Shown here: one piece after another, positions 56,011-64,000 of the stretch
Layout: each line of letters starts with the position of its first letter
Position numbering within the stretch: position 1 is the stretch's first letter
NCBI RefSeq assembly: GCF_000772085.1
Contig: NZ_CP009755.1
Span: 372,001-436,000, forward strand
Reading direction: 5' to 3'
Source of the DNA: Curtobacterium sp. MR_MD2014
GTDB taxonomy: Bacteria; Actinomycetota; Actinomycetes; Actinomycetales; Microbacteriaceae
DNA: 64,000 nucleotides
The notes under the pieces: generated by a model
Seen by the model: the letters and a program-made list of their open reading frames with translations, nothing else
What the model was told of the DNA's origin: nothing
The model's database searches: none
Program-made: the position numbers and the translations under genes

Positions 56011-57081
56011 TACGACGTCGCGTCCCAGGCCGGCGTGTCCATCGCCACCGTCTCCCGCGTGCTCCGCACGCCGGACGCCGTCCGTGAGGGCACCCGCGAC
56101 CGCGTGCAGGCGGCGATCCGGAGCCTCGGCTACGTGCCGTCCGGCAACGCACGCGCCCTGGCCGGCAAGCGGACTGGCGTGGTCGGCCTGCTGCTGCCGG
56201 GGTTCGACGTCGTCCCGGACGAGCGACCCGACCTCGTCACGGACGGTGGCGTCCGGGTGGTCGACGACCGACGCCACGTCACGCAACCGTTCTCGTCGAA
56301 CCTGTACTTCGACGAGGTCCTGCGCGGTGCCGAGACCGAGGCGTGGCAGCGGGGGCTCGCCCTGATGGTGGCGGCCGGGCGGGGGTCCTCGCGGGACGTC
56401 ATCGTGAACGACGTCGCGGGTCGGGTCGACGGCCTCGCGGTACTCGCGCAGACGGTGCCCGACGACCTGCTCGAGCACGTCGCCCGGCGCATCCCGGTCG
56501 TGGTGCTCGCGGACGACCGGCGCTCGCACGGCTTCGACTCAGTGAGCGTCGACAACGCCGCGGGCATGCGCACGCTCGCCTCGCACGTGATCGGTCGGCT
56601 CGGGATCCGCTCGCTGGCGTACCTGGCGGGGCCGATCGACTCTCCGGACGACATCGAGCGTTCGGCGGGCTTCCGCCAGGCGCTCGCCGACAACGACCTG
56701 GCGGCGTCCGACGTGCGGGTGGTGCACGGCGACTTCGGGCGCGCACGGGCTCGTGAGCTCGCGTCGGCCCTGTTCGACGGAGTCGACGTCCCCCGCGGGG
56801 TGATCTGCTCGAACGACCAGTCCGCGCTCGGCGTGCTCGACGCCGCCGGGGCGCGGGGGCTGCGCGTCCCCGAGGACGTCGTGGTGACCGGCTTCGACGG
56901 CATCGACGCCGGGCGCTTCTCGACGCCGCCCCTGACGACGGTGCACCAGCCGATGGGGGAGCTCGGTCGTGCGGCCGTCCGGGCGATCGTCGACCGGTTC
57001 GAGCGGCGGGAGGGGCCCCCGCGCGCTGTGCGGCTGCCGGTCGAGGTGCTGCTGCGCGAGAGCTGCCCGCCCTCGATGTAG
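55978..57081 (+). CDS. LacI-family regulator of the oligosaccharide/GH1 locus
   Basis: 367 aa. HTH TVYDVASQAGVSIATVSRVLRT (about 9-30), hinge SGNARALAGKRT (about 54-65), effector domain ending VVTGFDGIDAGRFSTPPLTTVHQPMGELGR (in two stretches). A palindromic site of LacI type stands just before the next gene, so this protein probably represses the binding-protein operon. ATG 55978 gets its GGGAGG from the overlapping repeat; a -10 TAGGAT lies about 60 bp upstream. Confidence 0.9.
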   Translation: MSAQRTAPPTVYDVASQAGVSIATVSRVLRTPDAVREGTRDRVQAAIRSLGYVPSGNARALAGKRTGVVGLLLPGFDVVPDERPDLVTDGGVRVVDDRRHVTQPFSSNLYFDEVLRGAETEAWQRGLALMVAAGRGSSRDVIVNDVAGRVDGLAVLAQTVPDDLLEHVARRIPVVVLADDRRSHGFDSVSVDNAAGMRTLASHVIGRLGIRSLAYLAGPIDSPDDIERSAGFRQALADNDLAASDVRVVHGDFGRARARELASALFDGVDVPRGVICSNDQSALGVLDAAGARGLRVPEDVVVTGFDGIDAGRFSTPPLTTVHQPMGELGRAAVRAIVDRFERREGPPRAVRLPVEVLLRESCPPSM

Positions 57082-57113
57082 GCGTCGCCGGGTCGGGATC
57101 TGGCCCTGGCTCA

Positions 57114-57195
57114 GGTCGCACGACATGCCGCCGACTGCCGCTCCGGTCGCACGACTTGCCGTCTGTACGGCGAACGGGCGGCATGTCGTGCGACC
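57114..57195. terminator. Hairpin with 19-bp perfect arms after lacI
   Basis: GGTCGCACGACATGCCGCC pairs with GGCGGCATGTCGTGCGACC; the loop holds a further partial copy (GGTCGCACGACTTGCCG). It lies between lacI and the binding-protein promoter. Confidence 0.65.
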
Positions 57196-57260
57196 GGAAC
57201 TCTCCTGGACGGCCCTCGGTCGTGGTGACCACCAGAAGGGACCGCGTGTTGCGGAGCGCG

Positions 57261-57276
57261 ATGTAAGCGCATACAT
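57261..57276 (+). promoter_or_regulatory. LacI-type operator before the binding-protein operon
   Basis: ATGTAAGCGCATACAT, a 16-bp palindrome with one mismatched pair, 40 bp before the binding-protein start; TACATT overlapping its right end could be the -10. Confidence 0.6.
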
Positions 57277-57315
57277 TAGGCGGAGCACCCACTCGACACG
57301 GAGGTCGACCGAGCA

Positions 57316-59097
57316 ATGACGCTTCCCCCACAGCGCACGCGCGGGCACCGCGACCCGCGCCCGGACGGACGGCGGACGCCACCGGCGCCGCACACCCCCG
57401 CCCGCCGGCGCGGCCGCATCGCCGCCGCCATCGCCGGACTCGCGGTCGTGGCCCTCGTGGCCACCGGCTGCAGCATCCAGGTCCGCTCCCAGCCGGACCC
57501 GAGCATCGGCAAGGACACGATGCTCATCAACGCGGACCGTGGCAACCCACTGTTCGACCGCAACTTCAACCCGTACATCCCGAACGCCCGCACCGCGAGC
57601 AAGTGGATGTACGAGCCGCTCATCGAGATCAACCCGCTCGACGGCAAGGGCACCCCGTGGCTCGCGAGCTCCTGGGAGCTGCCCGACGCGCGGACGATCG
57701 ACATGACGATCCGCAAGGGCGTCGAGTGGTCCGACGGCACGCCGTTCACCCCCGAGGACGTCCTCTTCACGTTCGACCTGCTCAAGAAGTTCCCGGCGAT
57801 GGACGTCAAGGGTGCCTGGCAGCACATCGACCGCATCGAGCGGGACGGCGACCACCTGGTCTTCCACCTCAACGGCGAGGACGTCCCGAGCCTCAACATC
57901 ATCGGCGCGACCTACATCCTCCCCGAGCACCACTACGGGAAGGTGAAGGACCCGGTCACCTGGCGTGACCCGAACCCGGTCGGCACCGGCCCGTTCGTGC
58001 TCGGCAACTACTCCGACCAGCAGTACTCGATGGACAAGAACCCGACGTACTGGCAGGCCGACAAGATCGCGATCGAGCACCTCGTGCTCCCCGCGACGAA
58101 CACGCAGCTCGACACCGTCACGCGCGGCTACGACTGGGCGTACTCGTTCATCTCGGACGTCAAGGGCACGTGGGGGGCCGCGTCCGACACGAACCAGTGG
58201 TGGTTCCCCGCCGGCGGCGTGATCGGTCTCATCCCGAACCTGACGAAGGCGCCGTACGACGACGTCAACGTGCGCAAGGGCATCTCCTACGCGCTCGACC
58301 GCGACGGCATCGCCGAGACCGCCTCCGAGGGCAACCTCAGCGCCGCGGGTCAGACCGGCCTGATCCTGCCGAACCAGGAGCAGTACCTCGACCCGTCGAT
58401 CCCCGACAAGGGGATGATCACGCAGGACACCGACCGTGCCCTCGCCGAGTTCGCGAAGTCCGGCTACGAGCAGCAGGGCGGCAAGCTCGTCAAGGACGGC
58501 AAGCAGCTCGAGATCAACCTCATGACCGCGAACGGCTACTCGGACTGGCTCCGTGCCGCACAGCAGGTGCAGCGTGACCTCGGGAAGATCGGCGTGAAGG
58601 TGCAGATCCAGGCACCGCAGCCCGCCGGCTACCAGCAGAACATCAACAACGGCAAGTTCGACATGGCGATGGGCGGCATGGGGAACGGCGACGTCTTCCA
58701 GGCGTACAACTCGCTGCTGTCGAGCGACTTCTACCAGCCGGTCGGCAAGTCGACGGTGAACAACTTCGAGCGGTACAGGAACGCGGACACCCAGAAGCTC
58801 CTCGACGAGTACCGCGGCACGACCGACCGTGCCGAGCAGCAGCGGATCCTGGACCAGCTGCAGGCCATCGTGTACGACGACCTGCCCGTGATCGGCATGT
58901 ACTACGGCGGACTCTGGGGCCTGTTCAACACCGGCAAGTTCGTCGGCTGGCCGAGCGCGGAGGACCCGTACATGGCACCGCAGAACTACGACTCGGCCCC
59001 GCTGCTCATCTTCACGAAGCTCCGGCTCCGTGACAGCGCAGCAGGCAAGCAGATCCTCGAAGAGCAGAAGACGCAGCAGAAGGAGGCGGGCAAGTGA
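57316..59097 (+). CDS. Family-5 (peptide/oligosaccharide) extracellular solute-binding lipoprotein
   Basis: 593 aa SBP_bac_5 lipoprotein, with long Arg/Pro leader then signal helix and Cys52 (LVATGC). Contains IRKGVEWSDGTPFTPEDVLFTF (about 135-156, two stretches) and VRKGISYALDRDGIAE, typical of DppA-type folds. Family 5 proteins also bind cello- or other oligosaccharides; the surrounding LacI, GH1 and alpha/beta hydrolase genes favour a sugar ligand. ATG 57316 with GGAGG. Confidence 0.9.
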   Translation: MTLPPQRTRGHRDPRPDGRRTPPAPHTPARRRGRIAAAIAGLAVVALVATGCSIQVRSQPDPSIGKDTMLINADRGNPLFDRNFNPYIPNARTASKWMYEPLIEINPLDGKGTPWLASSWELPDARTIDMTIRKGVEWSDGTPFTPEDVLFTFDLLKKFPAMDVKGAWQHIDRIERDGDHLVFHLNGEDVPSLNIIGATYILPEHHYGKVKDPVTWRDPNPVGTGPFVLGNYSDQQYSMDKNPTYWQADKIAIEHLVLPATNTQLDTVTRGYDWAYSFISDVKGTWGAASDTNQWWFPAGGVIGLIPNLTKAPYDDVNVRKGISYALDRDGIAETASEGNLSAAGQTGLILPNQEQYLDPSIPDKGMITQDTDRALAEFAKSGYEQQGGKLVKDGKQLEINLMTANGYSDWLRAAQQVQRDLGKIGVKVQIQAPQPAGYQQNINNGKFDMAMGGMGNGDVFQAYNSLLSSDFYQPVGKSTVNNFERYRNADTQKLLDEYRGTTDRAEQQRILDQLQAIVYDDLPVIGMYYGGLWGLFNTGKFVGWPSAEDPYMAPQNYDSAPLLIFTKLRLRDSAAGKQILEEQKTQQKEAGK

Positions 59098-60074
59098 AGT
59101 ACATCCTCCAGAAACTCGTCCTCTTCGTCCTGACCCTCTGGGCCGCGGTCACGCTGAACTTCGTGCTCCCCCGCCTCATGCCGGGCAGCCCGTCCGACGC
59201 CGCGCTCGCGAAGCTCAGCCAGAACGGTCCGGTCACCGACGCCACGAAGAAGGCCATCGAGGCCCAGCTCGGCGTCCCCAGCGGCAACCTCTGGGACCAG
59301 TACGTCAGCTACCTGCACCAGGTCGTCACCCTCGACTTCGGCACGAGCTACACGTTCTACCCGCAGCCGGTCGGTGACCTGGTCGGCCGCGCACTGCCGT
59401 ACACGCTCGTGCTCGTCGGCACGGTGACGGTCCTGGCGTTCGTCATCGGCACGCTGATCGGTGTCGCTGCGGCGTGGAAGCGCGGCACGTGGCTCGACTC
59501 GCTCCCGACCCTGTCCGGCAGCTTCATGTCGACGTTCCCGTACTTCTGGACGGCGCTCCTGCTGCTGTTCTTCCTCGGCTACGTCCTGCACTGGTTCCCG
59601 ACGACCGGGGCGTCGTCCGCGACGAGCGTCCCGGGCTGGAACGGCACCTACATCGGTGACGTCCTGCGGCACGCGGTCCTGCCGGCCGTGACGATCCTCG
59701 TGACGAGCCTCGGCGGCTGGATCATCGGTATGCGCAACGCGATGATCAACACCCTCGGTGACGACTACGTCACCTTCGCCGAGGCCAACGGCCTCCGCGG
59801 TCGCACGGTCGCCGTCCGGTACGCCGCGCGCAACGCGATCCTGCCGAACCTGACCGGCTTCGGCCTGGCGCTCGGTGGCGTGGTCGGCGGCTCGGTGCTG
59901 GTCGAGCAGGTGTTCGGCTACCCGGGCATCGGCTACCTGCTCTTCAACGCCGTGATCGGGCAGGACTACCCGCTCATGCAGGCCCTCTTCCTGATGATCA
60001 CCGTGTCGGTGCTCATCGCCAACTTCATCGTGGACGTCCTGTACGGCGTCCTGGACCCGAGGACGCGCCGATGA
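59094..60074 (+). CDS. ABC permease, DppB type
   Basis: 326 aa, six helices. N-terminal LVLFVLTLWAAVTLNFVLPRL, and C-domain FAEANGLRGRTVAVRYAARNAILPN (about 222-246) with the usual EAA loop. GTG 59094 overlaps the binding-protein stop. Confidence 0.92.
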   Translation: MKYILQKLVLFVLTLWAAVTLNFVLPRLMPGSPSDAALAKLSQNGPVTDATKKAIEAQLGVPSGNLWDQYVSYLHQVVTLDFGTSYTFYPQPVGDLVGRALPYTLVLVGTVTVLAFVIGTLIGVAAAWKRGTWLDSLPTLSGSFMSTFPYFWTALLLLFFLGYVLHWFPTTGASSATSVPGWNGTYIGDVLRHAVLPAVTILVTSLGGWIIGMRNAMINTLGDDYVTFAEANGLRGRTVAVRYAARNAILPNLTGFGLALGGVVGGSVLVEQVFGYPGIGYLLFNAVIGQDYPLMQALFLMITVSVLIANFIVDVLYGVLDPRTRR

Positions 60075-61027
60075 CCGACAACGCGACCGTCGCAGTACGG
60101 ACCCAAGACAAGCAACAAGACCAGGGCGACCAGCAGGCCCCCTCCAAGCTCCGATCAGCAGGACGACAGTTCGGCGTCGTCTGGAGCAACACGAAGGCCC
60201 GCATCGGCCTGTGCATCCTCGGCACCTTCGTCCTCATCGCCCTGTTCGCCCCGCTCCTCGCCCCCTACGGCGGCAGCCAGAACGGCTTCGCGCGGAACGC
60301 CGACGCCAGCTGGGCGCACTGGATGGGCACCACCGCCGCCGGCGAGGACGTCCTCTCCCAACTGATCTACGGCGCCCGGGTCTCCGTGCTCGTCGGCGCG
60401 GTCGCGGGCCTGCTCTCCACGCTCGTCGCCGTCGCGATCGGCCTGAGCTGGGGCTACATCCGCGGCTGGGTCGCCGAGGTCATCGGGTTCATCGTGAACC
60501 TGTTCCTCGTCATCCCGGGCCTGCCGCTCATGATCGTCATCGCGGCCTACCTGCAGAACGGCGGCATCGCGGTCATCATCGCCGTGATCGTCGTCACCGG
60601 CTGGGCCTGGGGTGCGCGCGTCCTGCGCAGCCAGACGCAGTCCCTGCGCAGCCGCGACTTCGTCACCGCCGCGCAGTTCTCCGGCGACGGTGCGACGCGC
60701 ATCGTGTTCCGCGAGATCCTGCCGAACATGACGAGCCTGATCGTCGGCAGCTTCTTCGGCGCGGCGACCAGCGCGATCCTCGCGGAGGCAGGGCTCGAGT
60801 TCCTCGGACTCGGCGACTCGTCGATCGTCAGCTGGGGCACGATCCTCTACTGGGCGCAGAACTCGAACGCACTGCTCACGGGCCAGTGGATCCTGCTGTT
60901 CGCTCCCGGTCTCTGCATCGCCCTGCTGGCGATGAGCCTCACCCTCATCAACTTCGGCGTCGACGCCGTGTCCAACCCGCGGCTGCGCGAGGGCGCGCGC
61001 CGCAAGCGCAAGGAGGTCACCGCATGA
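60071..61027 (+). CDS. ABC permease, DppC type
   Basis: 318 aa with N-terminal cytosolic 35 residues and five to six helices; LLAPYGGSQNGFARNA and SLRSRDFVTAAQFSGDGATRI (about 192-212) are DppC features. ATG overlaps the DppB stop. Confidence 0.92.
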   Translation: MTDNATVAVRTQDKQQDQGDQQAPSKLRSAGRQFGVVWSNTKARIGLCILGTFVLIALFAPLLAPYGGSQNGFARNADASWAHWMGTTAAGEDVLSQLIYGARVSVLVGAVAGLLSTLVAVAIGLSWGYIRGWVAEVIGFIVNLFLVIPGLPLMIVIAAYLQNGGIAVIIAVIVVTGWAWGARVLRSQTQSLRSRDFVTAAQFSGDGATRIVFREILPNMTSLIVGSFFGAATSAILAEAGLEFLGLGDSSIVSWGTILYWAQNSNALLTGQWILLFAPGLCIALLAMSLTLINFGVDAVSNPRLREGARRKRKEVTA

Positions 61028-62787
61028 GCGGCGCAACCAGCGACGGCCTGGAGGCCCGTGGCGGCACCGCCACGCGCCTCCCGTCCGACGGCACCCAGGC
61101 CGAGGTCCTGCTCGACGTCCGCGACCTGTCCGTCATCTACGAGTCGGCCGGCCAGACGGCCGTCCAGGCCGTCGACCACGTCTCCTTCCAGCTGCGCAAG
61201 GGCGAGTTCGTCGGCCTGGTCGGCGAGTCCGGCTCGGGCAAGTCGACCCTCGGCTACGCGCTGACCCGGCTGCAGAAGCCGCCGGCGCGCACCAACGGCG
61301 GCAGCATCGTCTTCGGCGGGGCGGACATCCGCGACCTCGACGACGAGGCACTCCGGCAGCAGCGCCAGGGCGGCTTCGCGATGGTGCTGCAGTCCGGCAT
61401 GAACGCGCTCAACCCGGTGCGCACGATCCGCAACCACTTCATCGACGTCTTCAAGGCCCACGGCCACGTGCCGCGCGAGCGCTGGGACGCCCGGATGCGG
61501 GAACTGATCGGCAAGGTGAAGCTGCCCGAGACGATGCTCGCGCGGTACCCCGGTGAGCTCTCCGGTGGCATGCGGCAGCGCGTCTCGATCGCCCTCGCGC
61601 TGTCGCTCGAGCCGCAGCTCATGGTGTTCGACGAGCCGACCACGGCGCTCGACGTCCTCGTGCAGCACGCGGTGATGGACACGATCATCGAGCTGCAGCG
61701 CTCCGAGGGGTTCACGGCGATCCTCATCAGCCACGACCTCGGCATCGTGCTCGAGGCCACCGAGCGCGTGCTCGTCATGCACGAGGGGCGGATCGTCGAG
61801 GACGGCCGCTCGCTCGAGGTCCTCCGCGACCCGCAGGACGAGTACACGAAGATGCTCCTGTCGCACTACGCCGACCCGCGCGCGGAGGTCGTGTCGCTGC
61901 CGGGGTTCCCCGATCGGACGCAGCGGTCGGTCTCCCGTCAGGAGACGACCTCGTCGTTCGCCACCGTCGGGTCGCGTGAGCGCAGCGCCGCCCGCAACCC
62001 GATCGTCGTCGACCACCTCGTGAAGACGTACCCGGCACCCCGCCGCGGTGAGCAGCCCGTGCAGGCGGTCCGCGACGTGTCGTTCACCCTCGAGCCCGGG
62101 CAGTCGCTCGCCCTGGTCGGCCAGTCCGGCTCGGGCAAGTCGACCATCGCGAAGATGCTCACCGGCGTCGAGCAGCCGACCTCGGGCACGGTGCGCTTCG
62201 GCGACACGGACGTGGCGAAGCTCGGGAGGCGCGGTCTGAAGGACCTGCGCTCCGAGGTGCAGATGGTGTTCCAGGACCCGTACGCGGCGCTCAACCCGCT
62301 GCACACGGTGGAGTACATCCTGTCCCGGCCGATCGCGAACTACACGGGACTCCGCGGGCGGGAAGCCCGTCGCCGGATGCTCGAGATCCTCGAGACCGTG
62401 GGCCTGACCCCCGTCGAGCAGTTCGCGCAGAAGCTCCCGCACCAGCTCTCCGGCGGGCAGCGGCAGCGCGTCGTCATCGCCCGGGCGCTCGCGAGCGACC
62501 CGCAGGTGATCATCGCCGACGAGCCGGTCTCGATGCTCGACGTGACGCTGCGGGCCGGCGTGCTCGCGCTGCTCGAGGACCTGCGCGAGCAGTGGGGCGT
62601 CTCGCTCCTCTACATCACGCACGACCTGCTGAGCGCGCGGCTCATCACCGACGACATCATGGTGCTGCACGACGGCGCCGTGGTCGAGCGGGGCCGGACG
62701 GCCGAGGTGTTGCAGCACCCGCAGGACGACTACACGGTGGCGCTGCTGGACGCGGTACCGAACCCGCGGCGCACACTGCTCGCATGA
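61024..62787 (+). CDS. ABC ATPase, fused DppD-DppF type (two NBDs)
   Basis: 587 aa with two NBDs: GESGSGKST (about 68-76), LSGGMRQRVSIALAL, LMVFDEPTTALDV; then GQSGSGKST (about 369-377), LSGGQRQRVVIARAL, ADEPVSMLDV. Residues 7-23 (DGLEARGGTATRLPSDG) come from a dispersed palindrome and are absent from the family's normal start. ATG 61024 overlaps the DppC stop. Confidence 0.93.
   Translation: MSGATSDGLEARGGTATRLPSDGTQAEVLLDVRDLSVIYESAGQTAVQAVDHVSFQLRKGEFVGLVGESGSGKSTLGYALTRLQKPPARTNGGSIVFGGADIRDLDDEALRQQRQGGFAMVLQSGMNALNPVRTIRNHFIDVFKAHGHVPRERWDARMRELIGKVKLPETMLARYPGELSGGMRQRVSIALALSLEPQLMVFDEPTTALDVLVQHAVMDTIIELQRSEGFTAILISHDLGIVLEATERVLVMHEGRIVEDGRSLEVLRDPQDEYTKMLLSHYADPRAEVVSLPGFPDRTQRSVSRQETTSSFATVGSRERSAARNPIVVDHLVKTYPAPRRGEQPVQAVRDVSFTLEPGQSLALVGQSGSGKSTIAKMLTGVEQPTSGTVRFGDTDVAKLGRRGLKDLRSEVQMVFQDPYAALNPLHTVEYILSRPIANYTGLRGREARRRMLEILETVGLTPVEQFAQKLPHQLSGGQRQRVVIARALASDPQVIIADEPVSMLDVTLRAGVLALLEDLREQWGVSLLYITHDLLSARLITDDIMVLHDGAVVERGRTAEVLQHPQDDYTVALLDAVPNPRRTLLA
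61042..61091. repeat. Dispersed palindrome inside an ABC ATPase reading frame
   Basis: GACGGCCTGGAGGCCCGTGG / CACGCGCCTCCCGTCCGAC arms around codons 7-23, the clearest in-frame insertion of the family. Confidence 0.8.
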
Positions 62788-63671
62788 CCACGGTGCACGA
62801 GTTCCCGTCCGTCCCGGCCTTCGGGCACCTCCCCACGCCCGAGGGCGTCGACGTCGTCGGCATCGACCTGCCGGTCGGACGGCTCACCGCCTACCGGGTG
62901 GTCCCGTCCGGACCGTCGAAGGGCGTCGTGCTCGTCGTCCCCGGGTACACCGGCTCGAAGGAGGACTGGCGCACCTTCATGCCGCTCCTGCGCGAGGCCG
63001 GCTGGACCGCGGTCGCGATCAGCCGCCGCGGTCAGGCGGACTCGGCGGCACCGACCGCACCGTCCGACTACGCGTTGGACGAGGAAGCGGCCGACGTCGT
63101 CCGGGTCGCGGCACTGCTCGACGACGGCGCGCCCGTGCACCTGATCGGGCACTCGCTCGGCGGGGTCATCGCCCGTGAGGCCGCCATCGCCTCGCCGCAG
63201 TCGTTCCGGTCCCTCGTGCAGTTCTGCTCCGGCCCGTACGGCTGGCCCTACCGCAAGGTCACGGAGCTGACGATCCTGCACGACACCGGCGGCAACCTCC
63301 GGCAGCTGTTCGACGCCACGAACCCGCTCTGGGCGTACCGACCCGACGAGGAACTCCCCGACGACGCCCGGATGGTCCGCGACCGCTTCGACGCCACGAG
63401 CCCGCTGAGCGTCGTCGCCGGCGGGCACATCCTCGAGGACCACACCGACTCGTCCGCCGATCTCCGCGCGACCGGGCTCCCCGTCCTCGTGGCGCACGGC
63501 GAGTGGGACGGTGCCTGGCCGATCCCGTGGCAGCGGCAGATGGCGGAGGACACCGGCGCCCGCTACGAGGTCGTCCCCACGAGCTACCACGGCCCCCACG
63601 TCGAGAACCCGGCCGCGACCATCGCGCTGTTCGACTCGTTCTTGACGAGCACTGACTCGTCGCAGCACTGA
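62784..63671 (+). CDS. Alpha/beta hydrolase
   Basis: 295 aa. Oxyanion region VVPGYTGSKEDWRTFMP (about 50-66), nucleophile elbow LIGHSLGGVIARE (Ser at about 122), acid/His region AHGEWDGAWPIPW and TSYHGPHVENP (about 263-277). A carboxylesterase-like enzyme; here plausibly an esterase acting on acylated oligosaccharides. ATG overlaps the ATPase stop. Confidence 0.85.
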   Translation: MTTVHEFPSVPAFGHLPTPEGVDVVGIDLPVGRLTAYRVVPSGPSKGVVLVVPGYTGSKEDWRTFMPLLREAGWTAVAISRRGQADSAAPTAPSDYALDEEAADVVRVAALLDDGAPVHLIGHSLGGVIAREAAIASPQSFRSLVQFCSGPYGWPYRKVTELTILHDTGGNLRQLFDATNPLWAYRPDEELPDDARMVRDRFDATSPLSVVAGGHILEDHTDSSADLRATGLPVLVAHGEWDGAWPIPWQRQMAEDTGARYEVVPTSYHGPHVENPAATIALFDSFLTSTDSSQH

Positions 63672-63682
63672 AAGGACCCATC

Positions 63683-64000
63683 ATCACCACGCTGCAGTTC
63701 CCCGACGGCTTCCTCTGGGGTGCCGCCACCGCCGCCCACCAGATCGAGGGCAACAACGTCAACAGCAACTGGTGGGTGCACGAGCACGAACCGGACACCA
63801 CCATCGTCGAGCCCTCCGGCGACGCCGCGGACAGCTACCACCGCTACCGCGAGGACATCCGCATCGCCGCCGACCTCGGCCTGAACTCCTACCGGTTCAG
63901 CATCGAGTGGGCACGCATCGAGCCCGAGCGCGGTCACGTCTCCCGCGCCGAGGTCGACCACTACCGCCGCATGGTCGAGGCCTGCCACGAGGCCGGCATC
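63683..64000 (+). CDS. GH1 beta-glucosidase-like glycosidase, N-terminal fragment
   Basis: Runs off the window. Encodes TTLQFPDGFLWGAATAAHQI and then DSYHRYREDIRIAADLGLNS, the opening of GH1 (6-phospho-)beta-glucosidases. No ATG, GTG or TTG exists in frame before this motif: after AAAGGACC comes ATC ATC ACC ACG CTG. ATC 63683 gives the family-typical MTTLQFP; CTG 63692 is an alternative. Frame is uninterrupted; see findings. Confidence 0.85.
   Translation, partial: MTTLQFPDGFLWGAATAAHQIEGNNVNSNWWVHEHEPDTTIVEPSGDAADSYHRYREDIRIAADLGLNSYRFSIEWARIEPERGHVSRAEVDHYRRMVEACHEAGI

Overview
The window is high-GC, tightly packed chromosomal DNA. It most resembles a member of the Microbacteriaceae (Actinomycetota), plausibly Curtobacterium or a close relative. 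Reasons: extreme G/C third positions, a complete C50-carotenoid operon (idi, crtE-crtB-crtI-crtYe-crtYf-crtEb), a DUF3151 gene, a mycobacterial-type dCTP deaminase, and about ten genes whose start codon lies 6-8 nt after a TAnnnT -10 box, i.e. leaderless transcripts. The genus is inferred from gene content only.

Layout. 0-9 kb: PAP2 phosphatase, LLM flavin oxidoreductase, a paired Gdx/SugE-type SMR exporter with a divergent TetR regulator and two operators, a YcgR/YcgQ-like membrane pair with a third extracytoplasmic protein, and an AraC regulator. 9-21 kb: housekeeping (zinc alcohol dehydrogenase, glycerate kinase, sarcosine-oxidase-like flavoenzyme, AI-2E permease, tRNA-Gly(CCC), CopD-CtaG fusion, dCTP deaminase) plus a HTH-MNT/HEPN pair in which both catalytic signatures are eroded. 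21-26.6 kb: CUT2 sugar importer (ATPase, permease, ChvE-like lipoprotein) with its LacI regulator and matching 16-bp operators. 26.7-34 kb: CorA and the carotenoid operon. 34-38.7 kb: oxidoreductases, an MBL hydrolase, a YihY/BrkB protein. 38.7-41.05 kb: a visibly AT-richer insert encoding an ABC-type ATPase and a DUF4435/TOPRIM protein, which together look like a PARIS (AriA-AriB) anti-phage system wedged against the 3' end of an ABC-F gene. 41-54 kb: ABC-F protein, DUF3151, a four-gene beta-galactoside uptake/LacZ operon, a Rv2629-like (baeRF) gene, MFS exporter with divergent GntR regulator. 54-64 kb: acyltransferase, a 51-aa small gene, and a LacI-controlled oligosaccharide locus (family-5 binding protein, two permeases, double ATPase, alpha/beta hydrolase, GH1 glycosidase running off the end).

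Two features cut across the gene list. First, a dispersed palindrome built on GGACGGGAGGCGCGGTGCC recurs more than ten times. It mostly sits at gene ends, where it can fold as a bidirectional terminator. Some copies lie in coding sequence: codons 7-23 of an ABC ATPase, the crtB/crtI junction, and the tail of a permease. One copy supplies the Shine-Dalgarno of a lacI gene. Second, several convergent or end-to-end intergenic gaps hold other long near-perfect hairpins, with arms up to 30 bp.

Functionally the window combines regulated carbohydrate uptake and hydrolysis (three ABC importers, LacZ, GH1, two LacI regulators), pigment synthesis, small-molecule export, and one acquired defence cassette.
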